A stretch of 64,000 bases of DNA from Icerya purchasi. Its lineage: Eukaryota > Arthropoda > Insecta > Hemiptera > Monophlebidae. Below, one piece after another: positions 21,110 to 33,460 of this stretch; position 1 is the stretch's first letter; each line of letters starts with the position of its first letter. The notes beneath the pieces were generated by a model. That model saw only the letters and a program-made list of their open reading frames with translations, was not told the origin of the DNA and did no database searches. A program made the position numbers and the translations under genes. The stretch is taken from positions 219,155,291-219,219,290 of the forward strand of contig CM077115.1 of the NCBI GenBank assembly GCA_039619475.1, in the 5' to 3' direction.

Positions 21110-23300
21110 TATATCTTCCATTACTTGTGAAATTAATTTTTGCCGTGGTCTTCCCCGTGTTCTTTTACCATTTACTAGTCCTTCGATTATTACTGTTAAG
21201 TATCTGTTATTTATTATTACATGTCCTATCCAATTACATCTTCTTTTACTTATGATCTTCATTAATATTCTTGAGAATTTCTGTATTTTTGATTTTATCT
21301 AACCACTTAACTTTTTGCATTTTCCTCCAACACCAAATTTCAAACCCTTCTAATTGTTTTTGTCTTTCTTTATGTCTGATTCAGGTTTCTGCACCATGCA
21401 GAAGCACACTTTAAACGTATACTTTTATTAACCTTTTTCGTAGTTCAACATTTATGTTATTGGATGTTAGCAATGATTTCTTTTTATCGAAGACGGCTTT
21501 CGCGTTCTGTTATTATTGAACCAAGGTATTTGTGTTTTTTACATTCATTGTCTATTTTATTTTTACTTCTTTATTAGTTTCCATTTTATTGCATCTCATT
21601 ACCACGGGTTTCTTCTTATTTATTGCCATGTTATAATGTTTAATAATTGGCTTAGTTTAATCAATGCATCCGACAAGGTTTTTTCACTTCCTGCTATTAC
21701 AGCAATGTCATTCGCAAATCTAAAGGATTCCATCTTCATTCCACCTGTATTGATCTCACTGTTACTAGTTTCTGTCCAACGTTTAAACGCTTGCTCTATA
21801 TATGTATATATACCGTATTGCTTCAAATTAAGACGCCTACTTTTTTTTCTCGATTAAAGGGCTAAAATAATGGGTGCGTCTTAAATTCGAAGTAATACGG
21901 TATTATTTTCATGATACGTTAGTATGTTGCAAATTCTTTTTATTTGTATACAATCTGGTCGGTATTAAACGATTTAAAAATATTATCAATTACTTTAACG
22001 AACGTGGTGGTATTCAAATACACGAACATGGCTTATGTAACCAAGTGAATCGTAAGGGTGCTATTTCCGATTAAGAAGTGAACGAAATTGTTGCATTTAT
22101 TCGTCGATATGCAGAGTCTGTAGCTATCACTTTGCCTGATCGTTTACCTAATCATTGCAAGTATTAACCTTTTTTTAAAAAATACCATCCAACGAAAATA
22201 AATCTACTTTTTATCAATGGTATATGTAAACAGCTGCCAACCTGGTCATTCGAGAGTCATTAAATGATGAGCATTCCAACAGTTATGAAAAACTTATTGT
22301 CCATACATCATCACTATGATGAAATCCACATATGATTTATGTGACGTCTGTTGCAAACTCGTTAGTAATACAATTAATGTCAGTGATGAAGAAAAGCAAG
22401 CTGTATTGAATGAATATCGCAATAATTTACAATTGGCTAATGGTCAGCATGATGAAAAGTCTCGAGAAATTAGAAGAATCTAACTGTCTGATGATATTGA
22501 TGGATTACGCACAGAATGTCAATGTATCATCTAGAGACCACAGCAAATTGGAAGTGTGTGTTATTCAAGTCCCTTTCTTCTAAATACCCTTTTCCTAAAT
22601 GCCTAGTAATTACGATGCGTCTTGCTTTTATTTTTTTCCCAAAATCGTTTCCTAAAATACGGGTGCGTCTTAAAATATTAAAAAGCGGCGGTGATAAACT
22701 ACATCCTTGCCTTACGCCTTTTCTGACTTTCGCTTCTATTTCGAAGTTTCCGCTCGTAATTATTAGTCGTTGTGCTTTGTATAGCTCTTTTATTATCCTT
22801 AAGGTCAATGTTTATATTTGTTAAAGTTTGATCTAGAATGTTCCAGTTATATTTATCAAATGCTTTCGCTAAGTCTATCATTGCAATGCAGACCGATTGA
22901 TTTATTTCTAACTTTTTTTCAATCATCATACGGAGTCCTAAAGCGGCTTCCCTGGTTCCTCTTCCTAATCTAAAACCATACTGCTCCTCGCTTAATTTGT
23001 TCTCTATTTTATGTTTTATTCTGCTTAGTACTATTTTTGTTACTATTTTTGAGCGGTGCGACAATAAACTTATCAAGCGATGTTCTTCACATTTAGTTGT
23101 GCCATTCCTTTTGGGTATCATCATTAGTTTGTCTTTCTTAAGATCGTCCGGTATTTCTTCCTTTTTATACATATCTGAGATTAATTTGTATCTGTGTGTG
23201 CGTCACTCTCTATCGTTGTTATAAGCTCGCTGTAGATGTTATCATAGACTTTATAGTTTTTTAGTTCATTTAGGGCCTTATCAAATTTGGGAGATGTCGA
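21110..23300 (-). mobile_element. RTE-like LINE, degraded, split by a DNA element
   Basis: Read on the minus strand from about 23300, the polymerase linker reads FDKALNELKNYKVYDNIYSE, followed by reverse transcriptase. RT reads LSEEQYGFRLGRGTREAALG, CIAMIDLAKAFDKYNW (motif A region) and VRKGVRQGCSLSPPLFNI (motif B) down to about 22673. After an inserted DNA element it resumes at 21826 with YIEQAFKRW and FRFANDIAVIAGSEKTLS. Here the catalytic FADD has become FAND, a lost catalytic Asp. The end (21480-21110) reads INVELRKRLIKVYV, MQKVKWLDKIKNTEIL and, with frameshifts, the GRPRQK-type C-terminus. No intact ORF remains and the endonuclease domain was not found. Confidence 0.8.
21813..22672 (+). 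mobile_element. Degraded DNA element inserted in the LINE; family not named
   Basis: It interrupts the LINE RT exactly between LFNI and YIEQAF. Its left end is a hairpin: TACCGTATTGCTTCAAATTA at 21811 pairs with TAATTCGAAGTAATACGGTA-type sequence near 21883-21902 around a 30-bp loop. The motif GTGCGTCTTAAA from that hairpin recurs at the right end (22662-22674). Between them, frames read NRKGAISD then EVNEIVAFIRRYAESVAI, and further on MKSTYDLCDVCCKLVSNTI (22318 onwards) with a CxxC. Such motifs remind me of a widespread animal DNA-transposon protein with a Cys pair, but I cannot name the family with confidence. Multiple stops are present. Confidence 0.55.
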
Positions 23301-25550
23301 ATTGGTTCTTATAGATAAACTTAATTTTCAAGTTAGCCGGTCGAATTGGTTGATGTGTCAAATCTGTCCTTTTTAAGGGTCCTTTTTTACCTGAGATGAA
23401 ACAGATCAAGTCTTTTATCGCTGTTGTTATTGATGTTTGTTGTTGATGTTATTACTACCGTTCCTATTCTTCACATATGACCATTATGTGTGTCATAACA
23501 GAACGCCTGTTCCCCATTTGTATGCGGGTGAAATTGTTTTCCGATTTTATTTCGGTTAGTATTCGGTCTTTTAATAAAAGGTGTTGCGTACTGTTTGTGT
23601 GTCGTGTTAGTTATCAAAATATTACTTATTTACTCCGATTTATAATGGAATTTATGTTTAGCGAGAAAGGGAAAAAACTACTTGTGATGCACGATTATAA
23701 ATTCGGTTACCAAAAAAAATTGGCAGATCTGAAGCTGGACAGTTGTTAAAATTGTTTTTTGGATTACCTCTTCTGTTTGCTACCGATGTAACTAATCGGT
23801 TTTTATAGTGACCTGATGGCTCTAAAACCTGAAAAAACTGATTGGTTTTTTGATTGTGTTTATGATAATAGCACCCGGCTGTAATTTTCCATCAAATATG
23901 TAGGTTAATTTTTCTGGTGCGTGCGATAGAACTACAAACTGCTGCGAATCGTTCCATGCCAAACTAAATCATTTAACAACGCCCATCGCGAGATTTTTTA
24001 TTTTATGGGAGTACTAAAAGACATTTAATGTGAGACCTATAAAGAGCATAAGGAAACCTGAGAATAAACAAAAAAAAAACGGATCAATTTGTAACCAAAG
24101 CTATAACGGAATATCGGGGGAGACAAATAGCAAAAGTTGTGTTTTTAAAAAGAAGTAAGATTTAAGTTCGTGCCTGCTACATGAACTTTCGTCGTGATTT
24201 CAGATTCTGAAATATATTAATTGAACATTTAATTTTTGTATTATTTATAATCGTTTTCCATCAATATTGTATAATTATTTTATTACTTTTAACTATGGAT
24301 GTATTTAAAAGACTTGTCTCTCCTTACTTTGCAAGCGATATATCTATATTGCAAGCTGTCTTCAATTTGTGTATTACTGTTATCTGTTTTAAAAAAATCT
24401 GAACTGTAAATGGAAAGTAAATAATTGTAAACTACATTTAGCACTTTTATAATACTTTACCAATAAGTGAATGTTCACACAACTCAACTTCTGTGTACTT
24501 ATTCACGATTTATATTTCATGTCTATATGTTCAAGGAAAATAGATCAAATGCAATCAGGGGTACATTAATTTTACTTAACGTCATTTCTTATGCGAAATT
24601 CACCACTACTATCAAAAATATATTTCTTTTTGGTCAAATATCACGTTTTAATAAAGTACATTATTAATTCGCGATTGTAGTAACGTTATTAAAAAAATAT
24701 TGGATAAATTTTCTAAATATAAATCAAAATCCACGGAGTAAATTAGGTTAATTACTTTTTTTGGTAATATAAATGATTGCCACAACCGCTAATTATAATT
24801 AGTTTATTAACATAAATGTCATTTGTGGTTTATTAGTTTTTTAAATGATATTCTTATTGTGTACTATCAGTATGCATAATGCAGGGATTTTACATAATGC
24901 ATACATATTTTATATAGTACAGAACCCTTTTCAGCGATGTACGAAAGAAAAAAGTACTTAATGACGAGGAAATTTGAATTTCTCTCCTTCAAGTTATCAG
25001 CTAATAAAACAATCTCAAATGAAACTAGAAAATATGAAGAAATTTTATTACATTTACTTTCTGAAAAACATTCGCTTCAAAATTTATTAAGTAATATTTA
25101 GATTAAAAAGTTGGTAATAACAAAAGTAATATTGGAATTAAATAACAGAAAGGTGAACGGAAGTGACAGTATTTCAAGCAAAATGATTAAAATAATACAT
25201 GAAAAATATACAAAAACATATTAAAAGTAATTTTCGAAAAAGTATTTAAACTTTAATTTAGTTTGTAATATTTTTAGAAAATTGAAAAGGTGAAGCAAAT
25301 AAACTAGGCAGATCTAACAAATGTAAGCGCATGTAGATCAATACCTGTCCCGAAAAAAGCTTTTAACATTCATGCAGGATGTGTTTCAAAATTTCTAAAT
25401 AAATATTAAGCTTTTATTTTCTCTTGGTTATATAAGAGATCAAGATAACCAAAAAAAAAATATATTTTTTTAAACCGATTTATCACAACCTAAAATTATC
25501 TTTTAAAATATGGCAAGAGTACATTAAGTTATACCGAATTTTCTTATAAT
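23301..25550. other. AT-rich stretch, no gene recognised
   Basis: Nothing supportable was seen. The open frame 23477-23749 has no recognisable motif. Confidence 0.45.
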
Positions 25551-25553
25551 ATA

Positions 25554-26957
25554 CAGTGGATAAAAAAAGTATTTGCATACCACTGAAAACGGCTGTATTG
25601 ATATAATCAGACGTATGGGAAACACGTTCCTCGTAAATCGCAATGAACGTCGGAGACGAACGAAGGTGTATATTTCAATAAAAACCAATATCAACGTTGT
25701 TCTTAATGAAAAAATGCCTACATAAATGGTCATAAAACTATTTGCACGCGCGCAGCTTGTCACTCAGTCAGTCAGCAGATGATGCAAGTGAGAAGTGATT
25801 CGTTAGGAAAAACGTGCATATAAGGAAGAAACGATGATACTGAAATGCCACGCAGGTGTTGTCAAGCAAATGTAAGAACATCGAAAACAAAAGAAATAGC
25901 GTTTAAAACGCATGTGCAAATTACTGAAATGTACGAAAGCGGGAGAAGTTACCGTGAAGTTGCAAACAAGACGAAATTCACGTTTTCTGGAGTGCGATAC
26001 GTTATTAAAATGTATCACACGGGACCGGAAAAATTGAAAACAAGCCGCGGGAAGGCAGGCCCCAAAAACTAACATCAAGAGAAAAACGGAACCTTATTGA
26101 GAGATTGCATAAATCCCCCTTCACCCATGTGCTATAAGGTTAAAGTCAGATAAGATGATTAATCGACAAACCGTACGAAATATCTCACACACAGCTAATA
26201 TTCATGGGGGAATCTCTCGAAACAAACCATACATATCCGAAAGGAATTGCATTAAACACTTATAATTCGCGAAGGAGTATTATAAATCATCCAATATCGT
26301 TTTGGAAATAAGTGTTATTTTTGGAGGAGAGTAAATTCAACCTGTTCGGGTTCGGCGCGGAAAAATACGTGTAGAGGAAACACAGAATGTAAGGCCTGCA
26401 GTGAAGCATGGTGGAGGCAATCTCGCGGTGTGGGTCTGAATGGTTCACGAGGGGGTTAGAAATCTGGCGTTTATCGAAGATATTATGACGAAGGAGGTAT
26501 ATATCGATGCGTTATGCTCCATAATCTGCAGTCAAGTGCGGCTAAATTAAACCTAGAGCAGACCTCCCGTTTCCAACAACACAGTGATCTAGAACACACT
26601 GCGTTGCGGGCCCGCGAATGACTCTTGTACAATGTTCCGCGGGGATTACATACCCCACCACAATCTGCAGATTTGAATCAGATCGAAAATTTTTGACATC
26701 TTGTTGGCTTGGAAGTTGGTAAACATAAAATTTCGAACAAGTCCACCCTCCCACAGGAACTTCAGGCTACATGGAATGAAATTTCGCCAGAGATCACGGT
26801 CCAGCTCGTAGAATCGATGCTCCGTAACCTACAGGCTATTATTGATGCCAAAGGCCTCCTCCGCATGAAATATTAGTTCTTATGCCGAATTACGTAACAC
26901 ATTTCTTTACTCGAAGTTTCCGCCTTTCCTGTAGTGTGCAAATACTTTTTTTGTCAG
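25554..26957 (+). mobile_element. Tc1-like element, 1.4 kb
   Basis: TA dinucleotides flank the element (25552-25553 and 26958-26959). The left end CAGTGGATAAAAAAAGTATT and the right end (read inward on the minus strand, ACTGACAAAAAAAGTATTTG) are inverted repeats, with the shared core AAAAAAAGTATTTGCA. Size and TA target site fit Tc1-like transposons. The transposase inside is spread over several frames, so this is a dead copy. Confidence 0.85.
25845..26876 (+). pseudogene. Tc1-like transposase, broken
   Basis: The ATG at 25845 opens 75 codons containing the N-terminal helix-turn-helix (ITEMYESGRSYREVANKTK, FSGVRYVIKMY). The next frame gives LTSREKRNLIERLHKSPF. The catalytic region is recognisable in pieces: LFLEESKFNLFG around the first acidic residue (family form: FSDESKFNLFG), then VKHGGGNLAVW and VRNLAFIEDIMTKEVYIDAL. 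The end of the core (motifs corresponding to WPxQSPDLNPIENLW) is only partly readable (QSADLNQIENF). The C-terminus runs ISNKSTLPQELQATWNEIS and SMLRNLQAIIDAKGL to a stop at 26874-26876. The length matches a normal Tc1 transposase of about 340 residues, but several frameshifts and stops are present. Confidence 0.85.
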
Positions 26958-26959
26958 TA

Positions 26960-27517
26960 AATTTTGCTTTTTGTTGTTACTAGGATGTATTGTTATGTTT
27001 TTTTGTTGAAATATACACTATTCGTTGGTCTACAACTTTCGTAGTAATTTACCTGCAGCGTGTTTCATTACCTCCAACAATTCCAATAGCACCAATTATA
27101 TCTTTTAATATTCAGATTGCATTTTAACTTGTAGAATTAACTCAGATTCATCTTTTTCCGAGCTCCTCGTGGCTTGTCGTTTTTTTCATTTGAGAAGTAT
27201 TTGTAATTCACTTGAAAACCCACGTTTTTTTCTATTTCTTTTCATTTGGTTCCCTACTGCGGATGTAACCGGTAGGAAAAATTTATTAGGTAATAGAATA
27301 AATACCTAAGTAACTGCAATGTATCGCCATGAGTACTTATCTCAATTATATGAACACGCCACGGTAAAAATAAAAACGAAAAACAAAAAATAACTGCAAA
27401 TTAAAACCAATACTTAAATTAATTTAAATTATTAAATAAACGAAGAAATTTCAATATCTGAATACTCGAATGCCAAATGATTCGCCGCGTGTATGAACTT
27501 GGATAAATTTTCGTTAT
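26960..27517. other. Intergenic AT-rich stretch, no gene recognised
   Basis: No motif or repeat was identified. Confidence 0.45.
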
Positions 27518-27688
27518 TTAGCGGAAAGCAATTCGTGACAGAAATTTCCATTTCATGCAATCGTTAATAGTAGTATGGACGACAGTTTCTGGTACACGTC
27601 TACAGAAACACAAATCGTTGTCTGATAGACGAAAGCGGTACAAATAACTTTGAAGTCCTCCGTGTTGTCCAGTGAGAAATTGCGTTAA
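27518..27688 (-). pseudogene. LINE polyprotein C-terminal fragment
   Basis: One open minus-strand frame to the stop at 27518-27520 reads LTQFLTGQHGGLQSYLYRF, LSDNDLCFCRRVPETVVHTT and CMKWKF. This is the region after the RNase H or RT domain in R1/Jockey/I-type LINEs: the LTGHGxFxxYLxRF motif followed by a CxC...H...C zinc knuckle. It is a short, isolated 5'-truncated remnant. Confidence 0.7.
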
Positions 27689-27699
27689 ATAAGAATTGA

Positions 27700-28890
27700 T
27701 ATTATTTATATTAATTGGATTTACACCTGGGATTGTTATCGGAGCTGTGATATTTTTTTGTTTGTGATTTTTTCTTTTTCCGTGTATGTATTTAGGTTTC
27801 TTTTTAAAGTTATTTCATTAAAAAAATTACAAATAACGCTTTATTCCCATCTGTTTGGCGTGTTCTTTGTTCCACAACGCTGTGACCGAATACTAATGTG
27901 ACCGACACTATATCTTTAAGATCTTTACCTCCAATATTGATAAGGAATTTTTACGATATGTTTATTTATCTTTTCACGTTTCTTTATTTTCACAGCATTC
28001 TCTACAGTTAAACATGTTAAAATTCTTCTAGCAGTTATAATAGATACTTCAGAATTTTAACGATCTAATTATAATGATTGGTAAATAATGAAATAACTTC
28101 TTATTTAATTCATCACTAAATTATATAATAAACATAACATAATCATAGTTAGTATTGCATCATGTTTACTTTATAAGTAAAACGGAATGTAGTATTGAAT
28201 AGTACTAAAAGAAGATAAAGAATTCCTTTTTATAGTTAATATTTTTCAATATAGAAACTTCAATTGTTTCATTGATACTGCGATTTTGTCTTTTTGGCTT
28301 TTCATTTCCTTGAGAACAGTAAGGTGGAATGCTATAATAAGCGACGCCTGATGGAATAACAATAAATAAACCTTATCAAAATTTCTTATAAAACTAACAC
28401 CGTGACTCAGTTGTCATTTTCTTCATTACTTTACATTCTACAATTTGCAGAAATAGTCGACGATTCGATGGTAGCGATTTAAAAGTCAACAGCTAAATCT
28501 TGCCATGTTGCCATGGAATCGACAACGTGACATTTCTCGTATTGTAATTGATTTACCATCTTTCTGACATTCATCGTAAGTACAAACAAAATTGTAACAG
28601 AAAGTAGTACTTAAGTTAAGTTGATGTTATATTGTACAAATAAATGGTATAATTATGTTGGGAACCCATAGACGGGCTAGTGCCTTGTGGGACCCGCAAA
28701 TTATTAAAAAAAAAAAATCTGTTTCTTAGTCTATATTTGGCTACCAGCCCTTACTTCAAAGTCTTTTCAGGTTTCATGCACATTTTGAGGGAAGACTTTC
28801 ACGTACAGATTTCTGATTTCATCTGCTCCGACAGCATTTTGAATTTCCTTCAAATCCACGGCTCTTCACACGGCTTTGATCAGGAACCGA
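27700..28890. other. Stretch without a recognised gene
   Basis: This may include the long terminal repeat or 3' end of the gypsy fragment that follows on the minus strand, but I could not define a repeat pair. Confidence 0.4.
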
Positions 28891-28899
28891 AGATTGTTT

Positions 28900-29545
28900 C
28901 TAGAAGTTTATGATCTGTGTAACTTACGACCCAAGAAATACGCTTTTAATCTTTTCATAGCAAATTCCAGGACCAATGCTTGATCAGTGTGGGAATACCA
29001 ACGTTCAACAGATGGGAGTAAGTGATTAACGTAACAAATCACTTGAATTTGATAATTTTTTCTTCTGAAGTAATAAAGCTCCAAGACGAACAGGGCTTGC
29101 ATCGGATAATATGACAGTTTACAACTCAGGATCGAGTTAAGGTAAGTTTCTTTACAAAGCAAAGATTTAATATGATGAATTTTTTTCTGTCTCATACACT
29201 TCACATTCTTACACAACTGACATTTGCCAGTGTTGATGACCAACCCGAGGTCATTTAGGATCTGCAGTACAGCTTTTGGATTTGCCTCATGTTCTTCATG
29301 TGTATGACTGACCACAAACTTATCATTTCAGTAACTAAAAAATCATTTAAATTAGCCGAAGTTTTCTCTAAAATACGCTAAAACATCTCAGGTGTGTATT
29401 TTAGTCGAAACATTAAAATACTTATAATCAAAAAGACCCAAATGAATACTGAAAATTGTAATTTCTCTTGATTCGGATACCAGCTCAGTTTGATGGTGCA
29501 TCTGCTGAAGATCAATTTTGCTGAAGATTGTGGAGTCCCTGCGCA
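28900..29545 (-). pseudogene. Ty3/gypsy retrotransposon pol fragment (RT and start of RNase H)
   Basis: Read on the minus strand from about 29545: STIFSKIDLQQMHHQTELV and SREITIFSIHLGLFDYK (reverse transcriptase, motif A region), then after frame breaks EEHEANPKAVLQILNDLGLV followed by INTGKCQLC (end of RT palm). In the same open frame, ERWYSHTDQALVLEFAMKRL and AYFLGRKLHRS follow, the RNase H start (family form: ERRYSxxExEALAxxxAxxRF). The YxDD segment is lost in a break near 29320-29350, and the RT-RNase H connection is shortened. The motif set resembles K02A2.6-like gypsy elements. No LTRs were found. Confidence 0.75.
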
Positions 29546-29698
29546 CCGTCAAGCTAAATAATCATCTCTTCTGTCCCAAGTTTGTGTCATAAAAGCGATG
29601 AAATTTTTACAGGAATATATTTATTAAAAAACATTATTTACGCACAATCCGCTATTATCCTGCAAATATTTTGTACATTCCATGGATATAACTTCTAT

Positions 29699-30013
29699 CT
29701 AGAATGGGTCGTCAGCTAAAAACAACATCAACAGAATCGAACCGTTACAGTTTAAACTTCGTTCCCAATAGCCACACAGTGATCTAATGTTTAACGATAA
29801 CGGCACAAGAAATTTTTCGGGAAATTGCAGATCAACGACGACATTAGCGCGTGCCTGTACTTCACTGAAATCATCCCCATAAGAAGGATCTCGTGGCGTG
29901 ATGACCGATCGCTTTCGTAAATATAAGAACAGACTCTCCTCAATTGATGCAGTCACATCATTGTAGGATGTAGTATCTTTGATACTGATGCGTTTCGTGA
30001 AAGTAATAAGCAT
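29699..30013 (-). other. Open frame of 104 codons, unidentified
   Basis: It is longer than most chance ORFs here and of ordinary composition, but no motif is recognised. It could be a remnant of the nearby retroelement or chance. Confidence 0.25.
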
Positions 30014-30449
30014 TAATACACAGACGTATATTTAATAAATAAGAGGTTAGCTGATTCTTTGTACCCTTCTCATTTGACCCATGCACATGGTGTACAGTAT
30101 TCCGATGACCCCAGTGGAGATTGTAAAAAAAAGCCTTAATATGATTTGTTTTTTACTTTCGTTAATATTAAAATCATTTTAATTATTTTAAATTTCTGTT
30201 GCACACCACTACAGGGGTGAACAGTTTAGATTAAGTTTATTGTTTTTCTGTTTTTCAAACCTAAAAAAATCAGTATTGTAACACTAACAGTGGTCGATTT
30301 GATTGGTGTGGGATACAAAAAAGAAAGAAAAAAAACAATGGTGTAGAATATTCCAAAGAATCTTGTAGTATGGAAAAGAGCATTTTCAAAAACTTACGAA
30401 GTTTACCGAAATTCTCAAGAAAAAAAATATATAAATTCAAAGTCTAATT

Positions 30450-31180
30450 CAGGCTTGGCCAACACGTGGTCCACCATGTTAAATTGTGCGACCTACCGGG
30501 CGATTTTATATTTTTATTGAAACTCCTGTTTTTAATTCTATGTGTGAAAAAAATATGAAATAAAAATTTGCACATATCATTGTTATAATATGTAAGTCTA
30601 ACTATGAACTGCGGTTCTATATTTGATACCTAATACACAGCAAATGATATTTGCTTCATCATTACAACAACAACCATCTATCATTGTCAGAGCAAGTTAT
30701 TTTTCTGCCATGTTGATTGCGAAGAAAATGAAACCATTTTCGGATGATGAACTAGGACTCTGTTTCGAAGCAGTCATAAAAGGCTTCTTTGCCCCCAGAT
30801 AGAAGTTAAATTATTTCAAAGCATCATTCATGACAAATTATGTATCGTCGCATCGATGACATTTCAGCTGAAGTAGTAGTAACTTTAACAGATAAAATTA
30901 ACCGATTTAAAGCATATTCTTCGGCATTTGATGAATGCGCAGATATCTCCGACACATCTCAACTTTTGGGGTATTTATTCGCGGTGTGAGTAATTGATTT
31001 CAAGTAACGGAAGAAATGTCAAATCTTTTAAATTTAAAAGACTCAACCAGAGAAGATGTTTTTCGGTTGCATGAATTAACGTTTAGTCAAAAATAACTTA
31101 AATTTTGAGGCACTTTCCGAGTTAAAAACAAATGGAGGAGCACTTTCTTTCGTTTCTATCTACCGCAGGCACGTTTTTCC
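30450..31180 (+). mobile_element. hAT fragment (ZBED/GTF2IRD2-like transposase relic)
   Basis: The left end CAGGCTTGGCCAACACGTGG at 30450 resembles hAT ends of the CAGxGGTGGCCAAC type. From about 30650 plus-strand frames read ASYFSAMLIAKKMKPFSDDE, TDKINRFKAYSSAFDECADI followed by SDTSQLL, and VTEEMSNLLNLKDSTREDVF. These match the N-terminal and early catalytic parts of hAT transposases in the group that gave rise to ZBED, FAM200 and GTF2IRD2 proteins. The first catalytic Asp region (ALDESTD in relatives) reads AFDECAD. The element is truncated at the right, where LINE sequence begins. Confidence 0.7.
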
Positions 31181-31229
31181 GCCAACAGAATCCCAATGCT
31201 CCCACTCACCTTTGTTCAACTGTTTCACT

Positions 31230-32110
31230 ATTCTCCGTATACTTTTACTGATAATAAACTGCCGTTACTTCTTCATCCATTTCTCTATTTCCCTTTGGCC
31301 TGTTGCTTGTTTTACAACCATCCAAATATACTTTACAGTATGTTATTAGATCGGAATTCTTAAATACCTTAAATTCTCCTTTTCCCAACCACTTTACACG
31401 ATCTTCACTGACGGCTCTAAAAGAACTAATAGAGTTGCTTCCGACTTTTTCTGTCTTTCCTAAACTATTATGAATTTTTTGAACTCCCTTGCTTTTGCAC
31501 AATTTTTTACCATGTTCTTTTTATTACTTCTTGAATCTTCATAACCACCTTATTATATTTATATCAGATTTCCAAAGTGGCCTACAATCGCCTCTTCCTC
31601 ACCTGACTATGTAATTCTTTTCATGCGTTACAAAAGATAACAACTCAGCAGATCTACTGGCTAATTTATTTTCTTCTATCGGTAGATTCCTCAGTATTTT
31701 CGAATCCTAAAATTATTACATTTCCTTCCGCAGCTGCTCATTTTGAATTATTGTACATTTATTTACTCTCTTCATTCTCAAATTCAGATTCCTTCTATCT
31801 ACCTGTTTAATTGATCTTTCTCCTCATCTTTCATTCCTTTACTAACGCTCTCTGCAAAGTTTGCTTTCTTCATCACTTTTCCGTTTCTTATTTATATCTC
31901 TCTTAATTGTTCTCCGAACGATTGCACTTGTCATTTTATATATGATGCTGATCATATTTTATTTCAATGCTCTTCTATCGCGGCTAAAAGTTCCTCTTTC
32001 TACTTCTTACTTTTACTAATGGATATTCCTATTCCCTACAGCACGTCTTTCATCCCGTCCGTTTCTTCTTTTTTGTGACTGCTATCTCTGATCACGCAAA
32101 GATTTGATTT
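31230..32110 (+). pseudogene. I-like LINE fragment: RNase H and C-terminal zinc knuckle
   Basis: The frame reads IFTDGSKRTNRVAS at 31401 onwards, the start of a LINE-encoded RNase H domain, then DNNSADLLANLF near 31640. A C-terminal knuckle, CSPNDCTCHFIYDADHILF followed by QCSS, lies near 31910-31985. The sense strand is strikingly rich in C and T, as in the other members of this family in the window. Frameshifts separate the parts and the RT domain is missing. Confidence 0.7.
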
Positions 32111-32599
32111 TACTTTCATTTTTCTAGTTCTTGGGAGTTAATGTCAATCAACGACTCCCTAAAAAACTAATTAGTATGCAAATACATTTCTTTCCTTCTT
32201 TCGTTAAGTAAATTTGTTGTTCTATCAATTTTCAATTTATTTTCTTTAATTAACGATAAAAAAATTTAAAAAATAATTTGATACGTTCTTTTTGTTTTTC
32301 TTATCTTAATTTTATTTATTGGTTCCGATTATTGTTTTCATGGAATGTATTAAAATGTTGAATATATTTTATATTTTAACTAACGCTAAATTACAATTTA
32401 ATAACAAATAGAAAATTCGCTTTTGTTTTATCCCCATAGAAATGGGCGATCTTTTTTTTTTTGGGTGGGGGGTACTTAGGTTTTCAAATGCATTAATTCC
32501 ACCGTGGGATGACAACCCAATCAAGATAGATCTCTGAATGATCACTCTGAGAAGGGACTGCGCATCCATTAGAGCAAAGCATTCGGACACAAATCTCCG

Positions 32600-33460
32600 G
32601 CTTGTCTCTTTTCTACATCGACGCGTCTAAATTCGATATGTTTGCTGGCTGCTCAGTCGTCTCCGATGATGTCGCTATAATTCGTTATTCACTTCCGGAA
32701 CCGTTTTCCATCCTCTCTGCCGAACTATTTTCTCATGAGATCTAACTCACACCAATCGTCCGTAGTGTGTTCAGATTTTCTCTTATCACCTAATGCTCTA
32801 TCCAACGTTGGCAGCCACGATCAACATCCGGTAGCCAAAGAGGTTCTCAAATTATTATCGTTCAGACCAGATCGGGCAGTAACGTTCCTGCGGATTCCTA
32901 TCCACGCTGGTATTCGACGGAATGAACTGGCAGACGACACGGCTGCAAAGGAGGCTGCTGTGACTCTGACGGTGCTAAGCGGTCCTGTTCCGGCAACCGA
33001 TTTCAGGATTCATATAAAATGTGGTCTAAAGGCTCTATCGCAGAGGAAATGGAAGTAAACATCTCAAATGAATAAGTTTCAATCGATCAAGTCTTCAGTA
33101 TTACCGTGGAATATCTCAATTTCAAATCGAAGGGATAATGTAGTCATCACCAGACTCCGATTGGACCATACACGGCTCACTCATGGACATTTATTAAATG
33201 AAACTGAAGCTCCTCAGTGTGCAATGTGCGGTATTTCCTCACCGAATGTCCTTCATTACTCCTTGGAAAAAAAATCTTTCAACTTATCTTCTTCTCTTCC
33301 TCTCATCCTCTTAAAGACAACTCTTCTTCATCGTCCAATTTAATTTTTTTTCTTCATAAATCTGGACTCCACTCCCGAATCTAAACCTTCTTCTACTCCC
33401 GTGCCTCTAGCCATACTTTCTGCACATGGCACGTAATTCTAATTTAATAATAATAAGAAG
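32600..33460 (+). pseudogene. Jockey/I-like LINE fragment: RNase H and C-terminus with simple-repeat tail
   Basis: It starts with FYIDASKFDMFAGCSVVSDD (RNase H beginning, style IYTDGSKxDxGxGxAVV), and LSAELF supplies the conserved Glu. Then 32735-33058 carries PIHAGIRRNELADDTAAKEA (style PSHVGIxGNExADxxAKxA). The next frame, 33068-33343, holds ISISNRRDNVVITRLRLDHT, RLTHGHLL and CAMCG, the typical C-terminus with the start of the zinc knuckle. It ends in AATAATAATAAGAAGAAG near 33447, a simple-repeat 3' tail as many LINEs have. This is a different family from the pyrimidine-rich I-like copies. Confidence 0.75.
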
